Positions 6,613 through 14,869 of a stretch of DNA of 32,024 nucleotides are shown here, piece after piece (within the stretch, counting starts at the first letter, position 1; each line of letters starts with the position of its first letter). Source of the stretch: Methanomicrobiales archaeon HGW-Methanomicrobiales-2. Its GTDB lineage: Archaea; Halobacteriota; Methanomicrobia; Methanomicrobiales; Methanoculleaceae. The position numbers were made by a program, and so were the translations under genes. Location: contig PGYL01000038.1 in the NCBI GenBank assembly GCA_002839645.1, forward strand, positions 1-32,024. The letters run 5' to 3'. The notes under the pieces are model-generated. The model saw only the letters and a list, made by a program, of their open reading frames with translations, was not told where the DNA came from and searched no databases.

Positions 6613-8244
6613 ATGGTGGATCTCGATCCTGATACAAAGGAGAATATTGCCCGTGCGCTGTGGATGAGCGAATACACGCCAGAATCGATCCCGCCGGACG
6701 TCATGAACCGATTGGGTGATGCGAAAAACAACCGAACGGCATTCGGGGAGCGGATGCGGCGGCGGCTTGCCGACCTGTTAGCCAACCCCGAACGGTTCAC
6801 TCCCGATTACACCGATCGTTACACTATGCTCTGCAACCATGCTCGTGAGCTCTCAGCACACCAGGCCTATGCCATGACAGGCCTCCTCGGCCAGGACAGC
6901 GTACGGGGGTACCAGGAGCTGCCTCCACAGATCGCATTCACGTTTCCGGACGACGACCGGCCGCAGTTCCCGTACCAGGTCGGATGGCACTTCTTCGTGG
7001 GAACGGCGTCCGATGTTCATGGCCGGGAGTTCGGCATCCAGTTCATGTTCTGGAGTTACTCCCTGCTCCCGCCCGATATGGCCCGGAGCGAGGGCCTGAG
7101 CGATGTAGAGAACCAGGTCGCCGAGGTCCATCTGGCCGTAACTCCGGCAGGCGATCGGCATTATCGGCCGAGGCCCGTCCTCGTGGCGGGCACCACGGGC
7201 CTGATCCAGTTTACAGAGAAGCCGTACGAGTATGCCATCGGAAAGAACACCATAACCTCGCTTGACGGCGACTCGTTCTTCCCCGTCCGCCTGCAGGCGT
7301 GGGGTATCGATGACCGGGAAGACGTCCCGGTGGAGATCGCTGTTGATATCACCCTTCACCAGACCAAAGGCTATGTCCTGAACGGGGATGAAGGCCTGGC
7401 ACCCAGTTGCGGCGGTGTCGGCACGCTCTACTACTCTGTCCCGAATCTCCGGATACAACCCGAGGAGAGCTGGCTTTCCATCGACGGAACCCGGATCCCG
7501 CTCACCAGCGGAAAGTTCTGGTACGATCACCAGTGGGGCACCGGCTTCATACCTTCAGGAAGCCCGCGAAGCGACGTGTTGCGTGCAGTCGGGCTCTTCA
7601 ATGAGCAGAATCCCGGGGGATGGGACTGGATGGAGATCCAGTTCGACGACGAGACTGAGATCGCCCTCTCCTCGCTCCATACCAACGATAAGCGAGCGTT
7701 CTATTCCCGGACCGGGGCAGAACCGCCGGGCACGATGGCTGCAGGTGCAAAAGGCCTGTATATCCGGCAGGACGGGGAGTACGAACCGATCAACGCCGGC
7801 ATCCGGGTGACCGATTGGGTCCGGAGCGTGGTAGCTGACGGTCCGTACCTGGCCACCGATACCTGGTACCCGAATCGCATGGAAGTGACGGTGCAGGAGA
7901 ACGCGGTTCCGGATGAGAAGAAGCATTTCGTGATGGTGCCGATCGTAACAACCGGGCAGCAGGGATTTTTTGCAGCGGGTCCCCAGTATTCCGAAGGCGC
8001 AGTCATCATCGAGTCTGCAGACGGGAAGAGAATGGGGGTCGGCTTTCTGGAATCTACCGGCTACGTCGATGCCCGGAGGCAGAGCCTGCTTCTCGCGGGT
8101 CTGCCCGATGCCGACGAGATGGTTCGGCTCGTCTCTCCGCCCGCGGTTCCGGATAGCATGAAGGCTGAGGCGATGGCATTGTTGAAAGAGCCGGAGAACG
8201 TCTCAAAGCTCATGGAGGAACTGGCGAAGTGCAAGGGGCTCTGA
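6613..8244 (+). CDS. AttH/CrtC-like lipocalin-domain protein
   Basis: A 543-residue protein without a signal peptide. An N-terminal helical region (1-100) precedes two tandem beta-barrel-like domains. The first (about 110-300) contains QVGWHFFVGTASDVHGREFG and a Phe/Trp-rich FMFWSYSLLP strand; the second (about 300-500) contains KFWYDHQWGTG and WMEIQFDDETEI. These are hallmarks of the AttH / CrtC (hydroxyneurosporene synthase, COG5621) superfamily. In bacteria CrtC hydrates carotenoids; most other members have no proven activity. No carotenoid gene is nearby, so carotenoid chemistry should not be assumed. It has its own TATA promoter and a hairpin after its stop, so it is probably monocistronic. 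Confidence 0.75.
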   Translation: MVDLDPDTKENIARALWMSEYTPESIPPDVMNRLGDAKNNRTAFGERMRRRLADLLANPERFTPDYTDRYTMLCNHARELSAHQAYAMTGLLGQDSVRGYQELPPQIAFTFPDDDRPQFPYQVGWHFFVGTASDVHGREFGIQFMFWSYSLLPPDMARSEGLSDVENQVAEVHLAVTPAGDRHYRPRPVLVAGTTGLIQFTEKPYEYAIGKNTITSLDGDSFFPVRLQAWGIDDREDVPVEIAVDITLHQTKGYVLNGDEGLAPSCGGVGTLYYSVPNLRIQPEESWLSIDGTRIPLTSGKFWYDHQWGTGFIPSGSPRSDVLRAVGLFNEQNPGGWDWMEIQFDDETEIALSSLHTNDKRAFYSRTGAEPPGTMAAGAKGLYIRQDGEYEPINAGIRVTDWVRSVVADGPYLATDTWYPNRMEVTVQENAVPDEKKHFVMVPIVTTGQQGFFAAGPQYSEGAVIIESADGKRMGVGFLESTGYVDARRQSLLLAGLPDADEMVRLVSPPAVPDSMKAEAMALLKEPENVSKLMEELAKCKGL

Positions 8245-8246
8245 GT

Positions 8247-8276
8247 TCATCCGGCCGGCCCTCCGGCCCGGAACTG
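8247..8276 (+). terminator. GC-rich hairpin after the lipocalin gene
   Basis: An imperfect inverted repeat, GTTCATCCGGCCGG / CCGGCCCGGAAC with a CCCT loop, starts directly after the stop. There is no T-run beyond a short TTATTTGT, so it may be an mRNA 3' stem and not a strict terminator. Confidence 0.35.
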
Positions 8277-8451
8277 CACGTTATTTGTACAACTGCTGCG
8301 GAGATCACGTTCCGTCTCCCACCCGGCGATGCAGATCCCATCCCATGAGAGGGCAGCATCAGCGAATCTTCTTGATGGAACCGGGTAGTGAGGAGGAGAG
8401 ACGTTGAGCACGCCAAAGCCGTTTCTCGGTGTGCTGCACCAGGAGGTCTTT

Positions 8452-8736
8452 TCAGGTGATCGTCCCGAAGGCCGTGGTGACCGGACCGCTGGGCCGGACT
8501 GGAAACGGTCGCCCCTCATTGTGCCGGGCCTCGATACCATCGCGAGCTGCAGGAAGGGCCAGTACCGCGCCCGTGAGACGGTTCCGGAGTACCGCATCCA
8601 CCAGACCGACGACCGGGCGGATCGAGACCTCTTCGCACCCGGTGCAACGGTCGTGCAGATCGACGGTGAACCCGGCGTTCTCCAGCAGTCTCCGCCCAAC
8701 ATCCGCACCGGATAGATGGATATGCTCCTCCGGCAT
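8452..8736 (-). CDS. Hypothetical 94-residue protein
   Basis: A frame with genome-like codon use (GC-rich third positions) encoding MPEEHIHLSGADVGRRLL, a CTGCEE segment and a C-terminal hydrophobic/Pro-rich part (LTGAVLALPAARDG). No family is recognised. The ribosome binding site is weak (GGGAG about 13 bases upstream). It is the only plausible gene in the 8245-9017 interval, which otherwise holds the usp promoter. Confidence 0.33.
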   Translation of the reverse strand: MPEEHIHLSGADVGRRLLENAGFTVDLHDRCTGCEEVSIRPVVGLVDAVLRNRLTGAVLALPAARDGIEARHNEGRPFPVRPSGPVTTAFGTIT

Positions 8737-8965
8737 CGCGCTGTTCTTCTCCCGGCCGGAGCGGGAGCACCGGTAGGAACGACTTTCCGGGGGACAGGAG
8801 CATGAGAAGATCTCTGGTCTCCGGGTAACTCTCGACGGTCAGCACCGGGGCCGGCGGGGTGGTGGCGGTGCTCGGCGGAGGGTGAGGATCGTTCTGCCTG
8901 CGAACCGCAGGACAAAAACCCGGTGCGGTGGACCGACACCCAGCTCGCCTGTAGGTTCTAAACGA

Positions 8966-8981
8966 TATCTTTTAAATATCC
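8966..8981 (+). promoter_or_regulatory. TATA-type promoter for the usp gene
   Basis: The AT-rich ATCTTTTAAATATCC stretch lies about 40-45 bases before the ATG at 9018. A GGAGTGAG ribosome binding site is at 9001-9008. Confidence 0.6.
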
Positions 8982-9017
8982 GACCCGCAGAGAGAGCACC
9001 GGAGTGAGTGCCAGAGC

Positions 9018-9491
9018 ATGTTCGAACGCATCGTCTTTCCAACGGACTTTTCAGAACCCTCGATGAAGGTGCTGGGCTACATCCCCGCACTCAAGGAGGC
9101 GGGAACCCGGGAGGTGGTCCTCGTCCACGTCATCGACTCAAAGGACGTCACGCTGATCGCCTCGGGGGGGCAGGGGTTCCTCGGGACCGTGCCCGACCAG
9201 GAGACCGAGACCCAGAGCGAGTTGCGCCAGGAGATCGAGCACCGGATCCTCGATACCCGGCGGGCGCTCGAGAAGCAGGGCGTGAAGGTGACCGTCCGGA
9301 CGCCTGTGGGCAGCCCGGGAAAAGAGGTCGTGGCTGCAGCAGACGCAGAAGGGGCCTCGCTCATCGTCATCGGTTCCCACGGCAGATCGAACCTCCGCGA
9401 CCGCCTGCTCGGGACGGTCTCGGAGTACGTGATCAAGAATGCCCATCAGCCGGTCCTGGTCATCAAGCGGGACCTGATTGCCGGGAGATAA
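9018..9491 (+). CDS. Universal stress protein (UspA family)
   Basis: A 157-residue single Usp domain. It opens with RIVFPTDFSEPS (strand 1 and the nucleotide-contacting Asp) and ends with the ATP-binding signature GSHGRSNLRDRLLGTVSEYV (G-x2-G-x9-G-[ST]), so it belongs to the ATP-binding subgroup. The usual C-terminal strand is PVLVIK. Usp proteins are cytoplasmic dimers linked to stress survival; no specific partner is visible here. It is transcribed alone from a clear TATA promoter and converges on the PH-domain gene, only 31 bases away. Confidence 0.95.
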   Translation: MFERIVFPTDFSEPSMKVLGYIPALKEAGTREVVLVHVIDSKDVTLIASGGQGFLGTVPDQETETQSELRQEIEHRILDTRRALEKQGVKVTVRTPVGSPGKEVVAAADAEGASLIVIGSHGRSNLRDRLLGTVSEYVIKNAHQPVLVIKRDLIAGR

Positions 9492-9496
9492 TTCCC

Positions 9497-9520
9497 CCCC
9501 ATTTTGCAGCAAAAATAAAG
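9497..9520. terminator. Possible bidirectional terminator
   Basis: The 31-base gap between two convergent stops holds ATTTTGC-A-GCAAAAAT, giving short T-runs on either strand. This is the usual archaeal signal between convergent genes. Confidence 0.45.
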
Positions 9521-9522
9521 GT

Positions 9523-10107
9523 CTATTTCTCCACCAGGATCTCCAGCAGCTTCCGGATCGCCCGCAGTTCTTCCACCGTCGCGTCGGCGGCCGGCAGCTC
9601 CTCCGGCTCGCCCCCGACCGCGACGGGAGTGGTCCTCCGCACGAAGTTCATGATCTTCTCCTGGAGGTCTTTTGGGTCCGCAATCCCGTTGAGGAGGATC
9701 TCCGCCTGTGCCTGGGCCGAGTAGCCGGCGGTCTGCACCCGGACCGCCGAGAAGGAGAAGAACCGCATCAGGGGGCCCTGGGCGATATCGACGTTCGTGA
9801 TCCGGTTGTAGGGGACGATCCCCGTCTGGCGGAACCAGACTCCCCGCTGCCAGGTGATCTCGGTGACAGTGAGCCGGTAGACGACGCTCCCGTAGTAGAG
9901 GGGGATCCAGTAGGCGACGAAGACGATGACGGCAAGGACGGGTAGTGCGATGGCGAGAGCGACGAAGCCCCAGGTGAAGACGACGATGGGAATCAGCCAG
10001 GGCAGGATGAGGACGACGACGGTCAGGACCAGGGACGCGTAGAGGTACGACCGGAACCGCGGCACCGGTTTGAACGCCTCGCCTATGCGGAGCGGGGTGA
10101 GGGACAT
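9523..10107 (-). CDS. Membrane PH-domain (YdbS/bPH2-like) protein
   Basis: A 194-residue protein with two transmembrane segments (about 22-42 and 46-68) followed by a bacterial-type PH domain (about 75-150: VVYRLTVTEITWQRGVWF, then the conserved IPY/VPYNRITNVDI motif). A cytoplasmic helical tail (165-194) ends in a Leu/Arg/Glu-rich segment. PF03703-type proteins occur widely in membranes without a defined reaction. It follows the GNAT gene with a 15-base gap on the same strand, so the two probably share a transcript. Confidence 0.85.
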   Translation of the reverse strand: MSLTPLRIGEAFKPVPRFRSYLYASLVLTVVVLILPWLIPIVVFTWGFVALAIALPVLAVIVFVAYWIPLYYGSVVYRLTVTEITWQRGVWFRQTGIVPYNRITNVDIAQGPLMRFFSFSAVRVQTAGYSAQAQAEILLNGIADPKDLQEKIMNFVRRTTPVAVGGEPEELPAADATVEELRAIRKLLEILVEK

Positions 10108-10122
10108 ATTATCACACCAATC

Positions 10123-10602
10123 TCAGTCCGGACAGATTAAGCCTTCCCGGCCGGCGAGATCCCTCCGGAGGATGTGGCGATCGGCGCCCTCACCGAAGTA
10201 GGCCGGGCAAAAATCCGTCTCCCGAAAACCGTGCTTCTCGTAGAGCGCACGGGCGGACCGGTTTTGCGGCGCAACCGAGAGGTAGACCTCCCCCGCCCCC
10301 CGCTCCCGGAGGCTGCCGGTGACGGCGGCAACGAGGCTCCCCCCGAGTCCGCGGCGCCGGTACCGCTCCGCCACCACCAGCCGGACGATCCATCCCGTCT
10401 CCAATCGGTGCTGCACGAGAGCACCGATGGTGTAGCCGACGACGTTTCCGTCACATTCCGCGATGAGAAACGTATCGGCAAAGAGGACGCCGGCCTGCCG
10501 GATGAAGACCTCGGGCTTGCAGTCCCCCGGGCTGTTCTCCCGCTCGAGGGCAGAGACCGAACGAAAATCCTCTTCGCGATACCCTCTGATTACCAGGTCC
10601 AT
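10123..10602 (-). CDS. GNAT family N-acetyltransferase
   Basis: A 159-residue GNAT fold. Beta-4/alpha-3 carry the acetyl-CoA binding loop VAERYRRRGLGGSL (R-x2-G-x-G type), followed by VAPQNRSARALYEKHGFRE, the classic motif B of RimI-like enzymes. The N-terminus IRGYREEDFRSV is typical. Resemblance to RimI suggests a protein N-terminus or small amine as acceptor, but the substrate cannot be read from the sequence. It is the first gene of a probable two-gene unit with the PH-domain protein. Confidence 0.9.
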   Translation of the reverse strand: MDLVIRGYREEDFRSVSALERENSPGDCKPEVFIRQAGVLFADTFLIAECDGNVVGYTIGALVQHRLETGWIVRLVVAERYRRRGLGGSLVAAVTGSLRERGAGEVYLSVAPQNRSARALYEKHGFRETDFCPAYFGEGADRHILRRDLAGREGLICPD

Positions 10603-10683
10603 ACCGGTGTATTCGCCGTAAAGGCTAAAAATAGGCAGCGGCCCCGGGCGGCTTCCATCCCGGAGCGCTCTTGATCCACAGGC

Positions 10684-10887
10684 TCACTTCTTGCCCGCTT
10701 TGAGCATGTCGCGCGCCATCTCGTACGTCTCGATCTTGTACTTCATCAACTCGAGGTGCTGCTGCTTCATCTTGATGCGGGACTCGATCATCCGAATCGT
10801 CAGCTGCCGCATCTGGTCCTCGTCAAGAAGATCGCGCATCTTCTCAAGGAGCATGCCGTGGGCGGCTCCTCCGCCGTAATGTGTCAT
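10684..10887 (-). CDS. Small coiled-coil protein, 67 residues
   Basis: Starts at the ATG at 10887 (MTHYGGGAAHGMLL), which has a GAGGAGG site 9 bases upstream; a longer frame from 10935 lacks one. After a Gly-rich start the protein is a single long charged helix (residues 15-65: MRQLTIRMIESRIKMKQQHL, then KYKIETYEMARDML), likely a coiled coil. No family is recognised and there are no cysteines or membrane segments. A TATA-like stretch at 10952-10963 suggests it has its own promoter. Confidence 0.65.
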   Translation of the reverse strand: MTHYGGGAAHGMLLEKMRDLLDEDQMRQLTIRMIESRIKMKQQHLELMKYKIETYEMARDMLKAGKK

Positions 10888-10950
10888 GCCATTAACCCTC
10901 CTCACACGGGCCGGTCCACAGGGACAGGCCGGCACCCTGTGCTCACGGGG

Positions 10951-10965
10951 TCATAAATATCTTAT
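10951..10965 (-). promoter_or_regulatory. TATA-like promoter for the coiled-coil gene
   Basis: On the minus strand the sequence CATAAGATATTTATGA stands out from GC-rich flanks, about 65 bases before the chosen ATG. Confidence 0.4.
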
Positions 10966-10980
10966 GGCAGGTACGGCTGC

Positions 10981-11349
10981 TCACCGGGAGGCCATGAATG
11001 CTCCGCCGTGTTCGGCCCAGTTCTCGACCGGCGGCTCGTAGAGGACGATACAGACGTCGTCGGGGCGAACTCCCGCATCACAGGCCAGGTGCTCCACGAT
11101 CGCCCGATAGAGCGCCTCTTTCGTCGCGGGCTCTCGCCCCGGCATGAGCGAGATCTCGATGAGGACCGCGTCGCTGGAACGACCGGGAGGCATCGGGAAG
11201 TTCTCCTCTTTTCGCTCGCAGAGCCGGATCCAGAGGGCGGCCTCCGGGGTCTGCAGGGTATCTACAAAAGCCTCACGGAGACTTTCGATAAGCAATTGCC
11301 GGTAAGCAACAGGCTTTCCGGTGCGGATCTCGATCTTGACAAGCGGCAT
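10981..11349 (-). CDS. Tautomerase (4-oxalocrotonate tautomerase-like) protein
   Basis: A 122-residue protein starting MPLVKIEIRTGKP. Removal of Met would expose the catalytic Pro1 of the tautomerase superfamily, and this decides the start over the longer frame from 11496. The ATG has a GGAGA site about 10 bases upstream. A second region (DAVLIEISLMPGREPATKEALY) matches the superfamily's repeated beta-alpha-beta, so this looks like the longer two-unit form. Its physiological substrate is unknown. It lies 91 bases downstream of the NifD-like gene and may be cotranscribed. Confidence 0.75.
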   Translation of the reverse strand: MPLVKIEIRTGKPVAYRQLLIESLREAFVDTLQTPEAALWIRLCERKEENFPMPPGRSSDAVLIEISLMPGREPATKEALYRAIVEHLACDAGVRPDDVCIVLYEPPVENWAEHGGAFMASR

Positions 11350-11440
11350 GCGGACATCTCTCCAGCGGCAGAGCGGGGATCCGGGCGAACCCCCGTTCTC
11401 CTGCAGGAGTGCTCTGGCACCGGGAGTGATAACGCTTTGC

Positions 11441-12607
11441 TCAGGAGAGGTCCAGCGGCTCGCCCTCCGGGCGCCGGTTTTTGTTGATGCAGGCATTGAG
11501 CACCTCGTCCATCAGCCAGAGCGCCCCTTCGATCCCGGCCACTGCCCGGGACGAGAGGAGGACCCTGCCCCGGAGCGGCGATGTCAGCCCGACGAATGCG
11601 GCGCCGGGGGAGATCGCCCGCTCGTAGGAGGAGCCGAGGATCAGGTCCGGTTCGGCGTCAAGGATCATCCCCCGGATGACCGAGAAGTCGGTCGTAGAGG
11701 TGACGGCATCGTTGCAGACACCGGGATCGTTCCGGGCGGCGACGCAGGCGATATCGGCACCGAGGTACCGGTCGAGGAGTTCAGCGGCAAACGCGGCATA
11801 CGAGTACCCGGCAGAGATTGCCACCCGGGGCGGGTCGAACCTCTTGAGGTACTTGTCGCAGGCCTTCTTGATCCGGGCCTCGGCCCATGCGATCTCCGCC
11901 GTGACCGGGCGGATATCGACGCCGTCGATCTCGGCGGCAAGTCTCTCGAAGGTCCCGGCGACGGCATCGAGGCCCAGGAGCGAGCCGCAGGCCGTCCCGA
12001 CGCCGCTCGCGAGGTCCGGGTTCGTGCCGACGGTGAGGGGCGCCGCACGGTGAGCCGCAGCGTAGCGGTCCAGGCAGAACGTGGTTGCGGCGGCTGTCCC
12101 GGCGAGATTAAGGAGGCGCCGCGCCTCGATGGCGTTCCCCCGGCAGAAAGGGTCGGTGCGGCAGATGCCGTCGATGTTGACGCCGGCGGCACCGGGGTCC
12201 ACCTCCGGCGCGACCCGCTCAAGCGCCCGGCGGTATCCGGCCTCGAAATCCCCGAGGAAGCCCGGGCTGTCGACGACGAGGACCTGCCCGTCGCGGGCGA
12301 AGTCGCCGATATCCTCGCCCATGATGGCGGGCACGCAGGTGTTGACCACGGCTATCCGGGTGTTTTGGCCGTCGAGTTCCCGGATCACCTCCGTGAGGCG
12401 GGACTCCGTGCCGAAGATGATCTCGTTCTCGACGAGAAACGTCCCGTAAATGGGGACCCCGACGAGCGATGCGGGGTAGAAGTAGCAGCCGCTCGAACCG
12501 TGGACGATGACGGCAAGGTCCTCGAACCCCGCGAGGCAGGCGACCGCCCCGGTCATCGCACAGGGCCAGAGCGGGTTCTCGCACGGCGTACGCTGGTTGT
12601 TTTGCAT
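11441..12607 (-). CDS. Nitrogenase component 1-like (NifD-type) oxidoreductase
   Basis: A 388-residue protein of the nitrogenase component 1 family (PF00148). The three cysteines that hold the P-cluster side of NifD have counterparts: Cys16 in NPLWPCAMTGAV, Cys41 in VHGSSGCYFYP and Cys91 in VNTCVPAIMGEDI. Later Rossmann-like segments (PRVAISAGYSYA; DLILGSSYE) fit the fold. It is about the size of CfbD (coenzyme F430 biosynthesis) but its N-terminus does not read like typical CfbD. No NifH- or NifK-like partner is in the window. It may be a homomeric enzyme using a NifH/CfbC encoded elsewhere to reduce a tetrapyrrole or other substrate (inference). A TATA box 30 bases upstream implies a nearly leaderless mRNA. 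Confidence 0.82.
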   Translation of the reverse strand: MQNNQRTPCENPLWPCAMTGAVACLAGFEDLAVIVHGSSGCYFYPASLVGVPIYGTFLVENEIIFGTESRLTEVIRELDGQNTRIAVVNTCVPAIMGEDIGDFARDGQVLVVDSPGFLGDFEAGYRRALERVAPEVDPGAAGVNIDGICRTDPFCRGNAIEARRLLNLAGTAAATTFCLDRYAAAHRAAPLTVGTNPDLASGVGTACGSLLGLDAVAGTFERLAAEIDGVDIRPVTAEIAWAEARIKKACDKYLKRFDPPRVAISAGYSYAAFAAELLDRYLGADIACVAARNDPGVCNDAVTSTTDFSVIRGMILDAEPDLILGSSYERAISPGAAFVGLTSPLRGRVLLSSRAVAGIEGALWLMDEVLNACINKNRRPEGEPLDLS

Positions 12608-12633
12608 CGGTCTAGAAGATCATGGCGGTGCGG

Positions 12634-12645
12634 GGATATAAAGGA
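12634..12645 (-). promoter_or_regulatory. TATA box of the NifD-like gene
   Basis: The minus strand reads CCTTTATATCCCC about 28-38 bases before the ATG at 12607, so the transcript would begin within a few bases of the start codon. Confidence 0.6.
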
Positions 12646-12755
12646 CGGGGAATGGCCAGATCATCAGGTACACTCGAGGAGGTGGGGGCGTAATTCTTAT
12701 AAAGCAGTCTTGAAAAAAGGAGTACTGTCACCATTCATAGCGGGAGCGACCGAGT

Positions 12756-14576
12756 TCAGGGGCTCTCGGTGGTTCCGTTGAGCACCAGCGAGCCGGGATC
12801 CGGTATGACGAAGGGTGTATCACCCATGCCCGCCAGATCGGCGTCTCTCAGGTTGTTGTCCAGCGTCAGGCTCAGAGAATGGTACTGCATTGCAAACCGC
12901 GGATTCCAGGCCGGGCTCTGCCCGTGGGAGATCCTGACGTCCACCTCGTCCGACTGCGGGAACGGAACGGTGATCTCGAACATCTGTCCGTTGCCCGGGG
13001 GTACCTGCGAGGCGGTGCCCGCGAAGACCTGCTGGCCGTTCACCTCGATGGTCATCCACCGTCCGCCGGGTACCGTCGATGCCGTCAGGAGCCCGACGAA
13101 CGTGAGAGTATTCCACCCGGTCCCCGAAGCGTCCGTGAACTGCCGCTGGACGCGAGCGGTGGTCGAACCGGCGCGAAGGTTTACATTGATCCCGTGCTCG
13201 CCGTGGTCGTCAACGATCACCGGGCCGTATTCGGAGCAGGATCCGACCACTGTTCCCGACCACGTTGCCTCGTGCGACCATCCGTCCCATCCGTCCCTCG
13301 ACCAGATCCATTCACCGGGGTCGGCCGATCTGATGACGTAATGCACGAGACCGTTGGTGTGCTTTGTCGTCTCGATGAGGCTGTCTATTGTGATGTCGCG
13401 GATCACTGGGTCCTCCTCAAGATGGAATGTCTCGTTGTGAGCGAAATAGTTCTCGGTGACCCGGAGAATGAGGGGCTCGCGGGCCCACTGGGTCTTCCAG
13501 CCGAGGAGCCGCGTCGAATAATCGGGGTTACTCCAGACCTCCGTCTCTACCGTGTCGTAGACGGTCGCGTTGAACCCGAGGGTTTCCCAGTTGGTATCGT
13601 CATTCACGTAGTCCTCATACGCACCGTGAATATTCCACCCCATGACAGTCAGGGAGCCCTGCACGAAAAAATCTCCCGTATGCATCGGGTTGCCGATATC
13701 GGTCATGAAGTGACCCGAATGCCCGAGCGACGCGAAAGCGTCGTCGAGGCGGTTATTGTAGTAGGCGGTCGTCGCATCCGTCGCGTTCATCTGGCAATTC
13801 TCGGGGGCTCTGCCGAAACCCACCGGGACACCGGGAACAGGAGGGAGAGGTGTGGGAGGGACGTAACCGTGGTTGTAGCAGCGCTGGAGAATTATCTCAA
13901 GATCCGAACCTTCATACCACCTGTCTGGATCAGGTGCATGGCCTTCTGCTATACCTGCATTTGTCTCATTAACTGAGTTATGCACGCATGCTGCCTTGAT
14001 TATCTGCCCATGAGTATTTGCATTCCACCGCACGCCGACTTCACCGTCCATGCTCGATGCCATCGCACGGCCGATCTCTTCATCAAGCTCCCGGAGTGCC
14101 GAGTTTTCAGACACTGCAAGCCGCACATCGCTCTTCTCGGGGACGATGGTCAGCGCAAGGCCGTCCTCCGTCTCTACGGCCCGGACCGGATACTTCTTCC
14201 AGAGCTCTTCGAGGCTCGATCGCCAGGCGGCCTTCTCCTCCTCCGAGGCATCGAGCCCGTCGACGAACTTCAGGATGTTTTCCTGCTGTTTCGTCGAACC
14301 GAGCATGATCAGCGTCCATTGCGGCGAGAATTCCCAGACAGCGGGGTCGATGTAGACGCCTTTCGCCATCGTGGCCCTGTCGCATTCGATCCCGAAGGCG
14401 TCGCAGAGGGCGGAGGAGACAACTGTCATATCCGGCCTCTCGATGGCTTTAACAGTCGTTGCGCTCGCCGGGGCGGGTAATTCGAACCCCGCTGCGAGGG
14501 CCGGCGATACCGGCATGAGCATGAACGTCAGGATCATGCCAAGACCAATGATTCGTACAAGAGATCTGTTCTTCAT
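12756..14576 (-). CDS. Secreted zinc-dependent phospholipase C-like protein
   Basis: A 606-residue exported protein. Residues 1-29 are a signal peptide ending ALA/AG. The zinc phospholipase C / P1-nuclease fold (PF00882) lies at about 184-400, with all expected ligands: W184/H189 (RWNANTHGQ), D216 (DPDRW), H236, H289-x3-D293, H299 and H317-x3-E321. The 10-residue H289-H299 spacing equals that of the Bacillus cereus enzyme. The last ~170 residues form a beta-rich domain, perhaps for adhesion or carbohydrate binding. Such an enzyme would cleave phosphodiester bonds outside the cell; whether archaeal ether lipids or other substrates are used is unknown. The start has a GGAGGG site 8 bases upstream and a TATA box at about 14640-14651. 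Confidence 0.82.
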   Translation of the reverse strand: MKNRSLVRIIGLGMILTFMLMPVSPALAAGFELPAPASATTVKAIERPDMTVVSSALCDAFGIECDRATMAKGVYIDPAVWEFSPQWTLIMLGSTKQQENILKFVDGLDASEEEKAAWRSSLEELWKKYPVRAVETEDGLALTIVPEKSDVRLAVSENSALRELDEEIGRAMASSMDGEVGVRWNANTHGQIIKAACVHNSVNETNAGIAEGHAPDPDRWYEGSDLEIILQRCYNHGYVPPTPLPPVPGVPVGFGRAPENCQMNATDATTAYYNNRLDDAFASLGHSGHFMTDIGNPMHTGDFFVQGSLTVMGWNIHGAYEDYVNDDTNWETLGFNATVYDTVETEVWSNPDYSTRLLGWKTQWAREPLILRVTENYFAHNETFHLEEDPVIRDITIDSLIETTKHTNGLVHYVIRSADPGEWIWSRDGWDGWSHEATWSGTVVGSCSEYGPVIVDDHGEHGINVNLRAGSTTARVQRQFTDASGTGWNTLTFVGLLTASTVPGGRWMTIEVNGQQVFAGTASQVPPGNGQMFEITVPFPQSDEVDVRISHGQSPAWNPRFAMQYHSLSLTLDNNLRDADLAGMGDTPFVIPDPGSLVLNGTTESP

Positions 14577-14638
14577 AGTCCGATTCCCTCCAGAGTCTGT
14601 GAGAGAAGTTCTGCAGGTTAAAGGGCCGTTCCAAATGG

Positions 14639-14655
14639 CTTATTTATTGTTATGA
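14639..14655 (-). promoter_or_regulatory. TATA-type promoter for the phospholipase-like gene
   Basis: The minus-strand ATAACAATAAATAAGCC is a strong AT-rich island 65-80 bases before the ATG at 14576, leaving a leader of about 40 bases. Confidence 0.5.
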
Positions 14656-14813
14656 TGAATATTCGCCGATGTGGTGAATATCCCTCGCTTCGAAGAGACC
14701 CGAAAAGATCATCGAATGCAGGGAGAGCTCGACCACGCTCAACGGCCTGAACGATCTGCCCTATGTTCGGGATCTGGCCCGAAGTGAACCGATGACCATA
14801 CAGGGAACGTCTC

Positions 14814-14869
14814 CGGGGAAATGAATGTATACCAGGAAGGAACAGATTCCTGCATGCGTTGCCGGCTCC
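14814..14869 (+). repeat. 56-bp direct repeat, copy 1 (leader of lipoprotein 1)
   Basis: Identical base for base with 15731-15786. It spans the start regions of both lipoprotein genes and contains the inverted repeat CAGGAA / TTCCTG (14833-14852, 8-base loop) directly before the second in-frame ATG. Confidence 0.85.

Noticed and set aside
8404-8715. 103-codon plus-strand frame
   Set aside because: It lies opposite the 94-residue minus-strand frame, which has the better codon pattern; neither is strong, but the plus frame has no domain signal or ribosome binding site.
9008-9945. Long plus-strand frames overlapping the usp and PH-domain genes
   Set aside because: They are out-of-frame or antisense to strongly recognisable genes and have the Arg/Pro/Gly-rich composition of GC-rich shadows.
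11321-12781. 486-codon plus-strand frame
   Set aside because: Antisense to the NifD-like gene, which has conserved cysteines and a TATA box; the plus-strand product has no domain-like pattern.
12879-13976. 365-codon plus-strand frame
   Set aside because: Antisense to the phospholipase C-like gene, which retains every zinc ligand in correct spacing.
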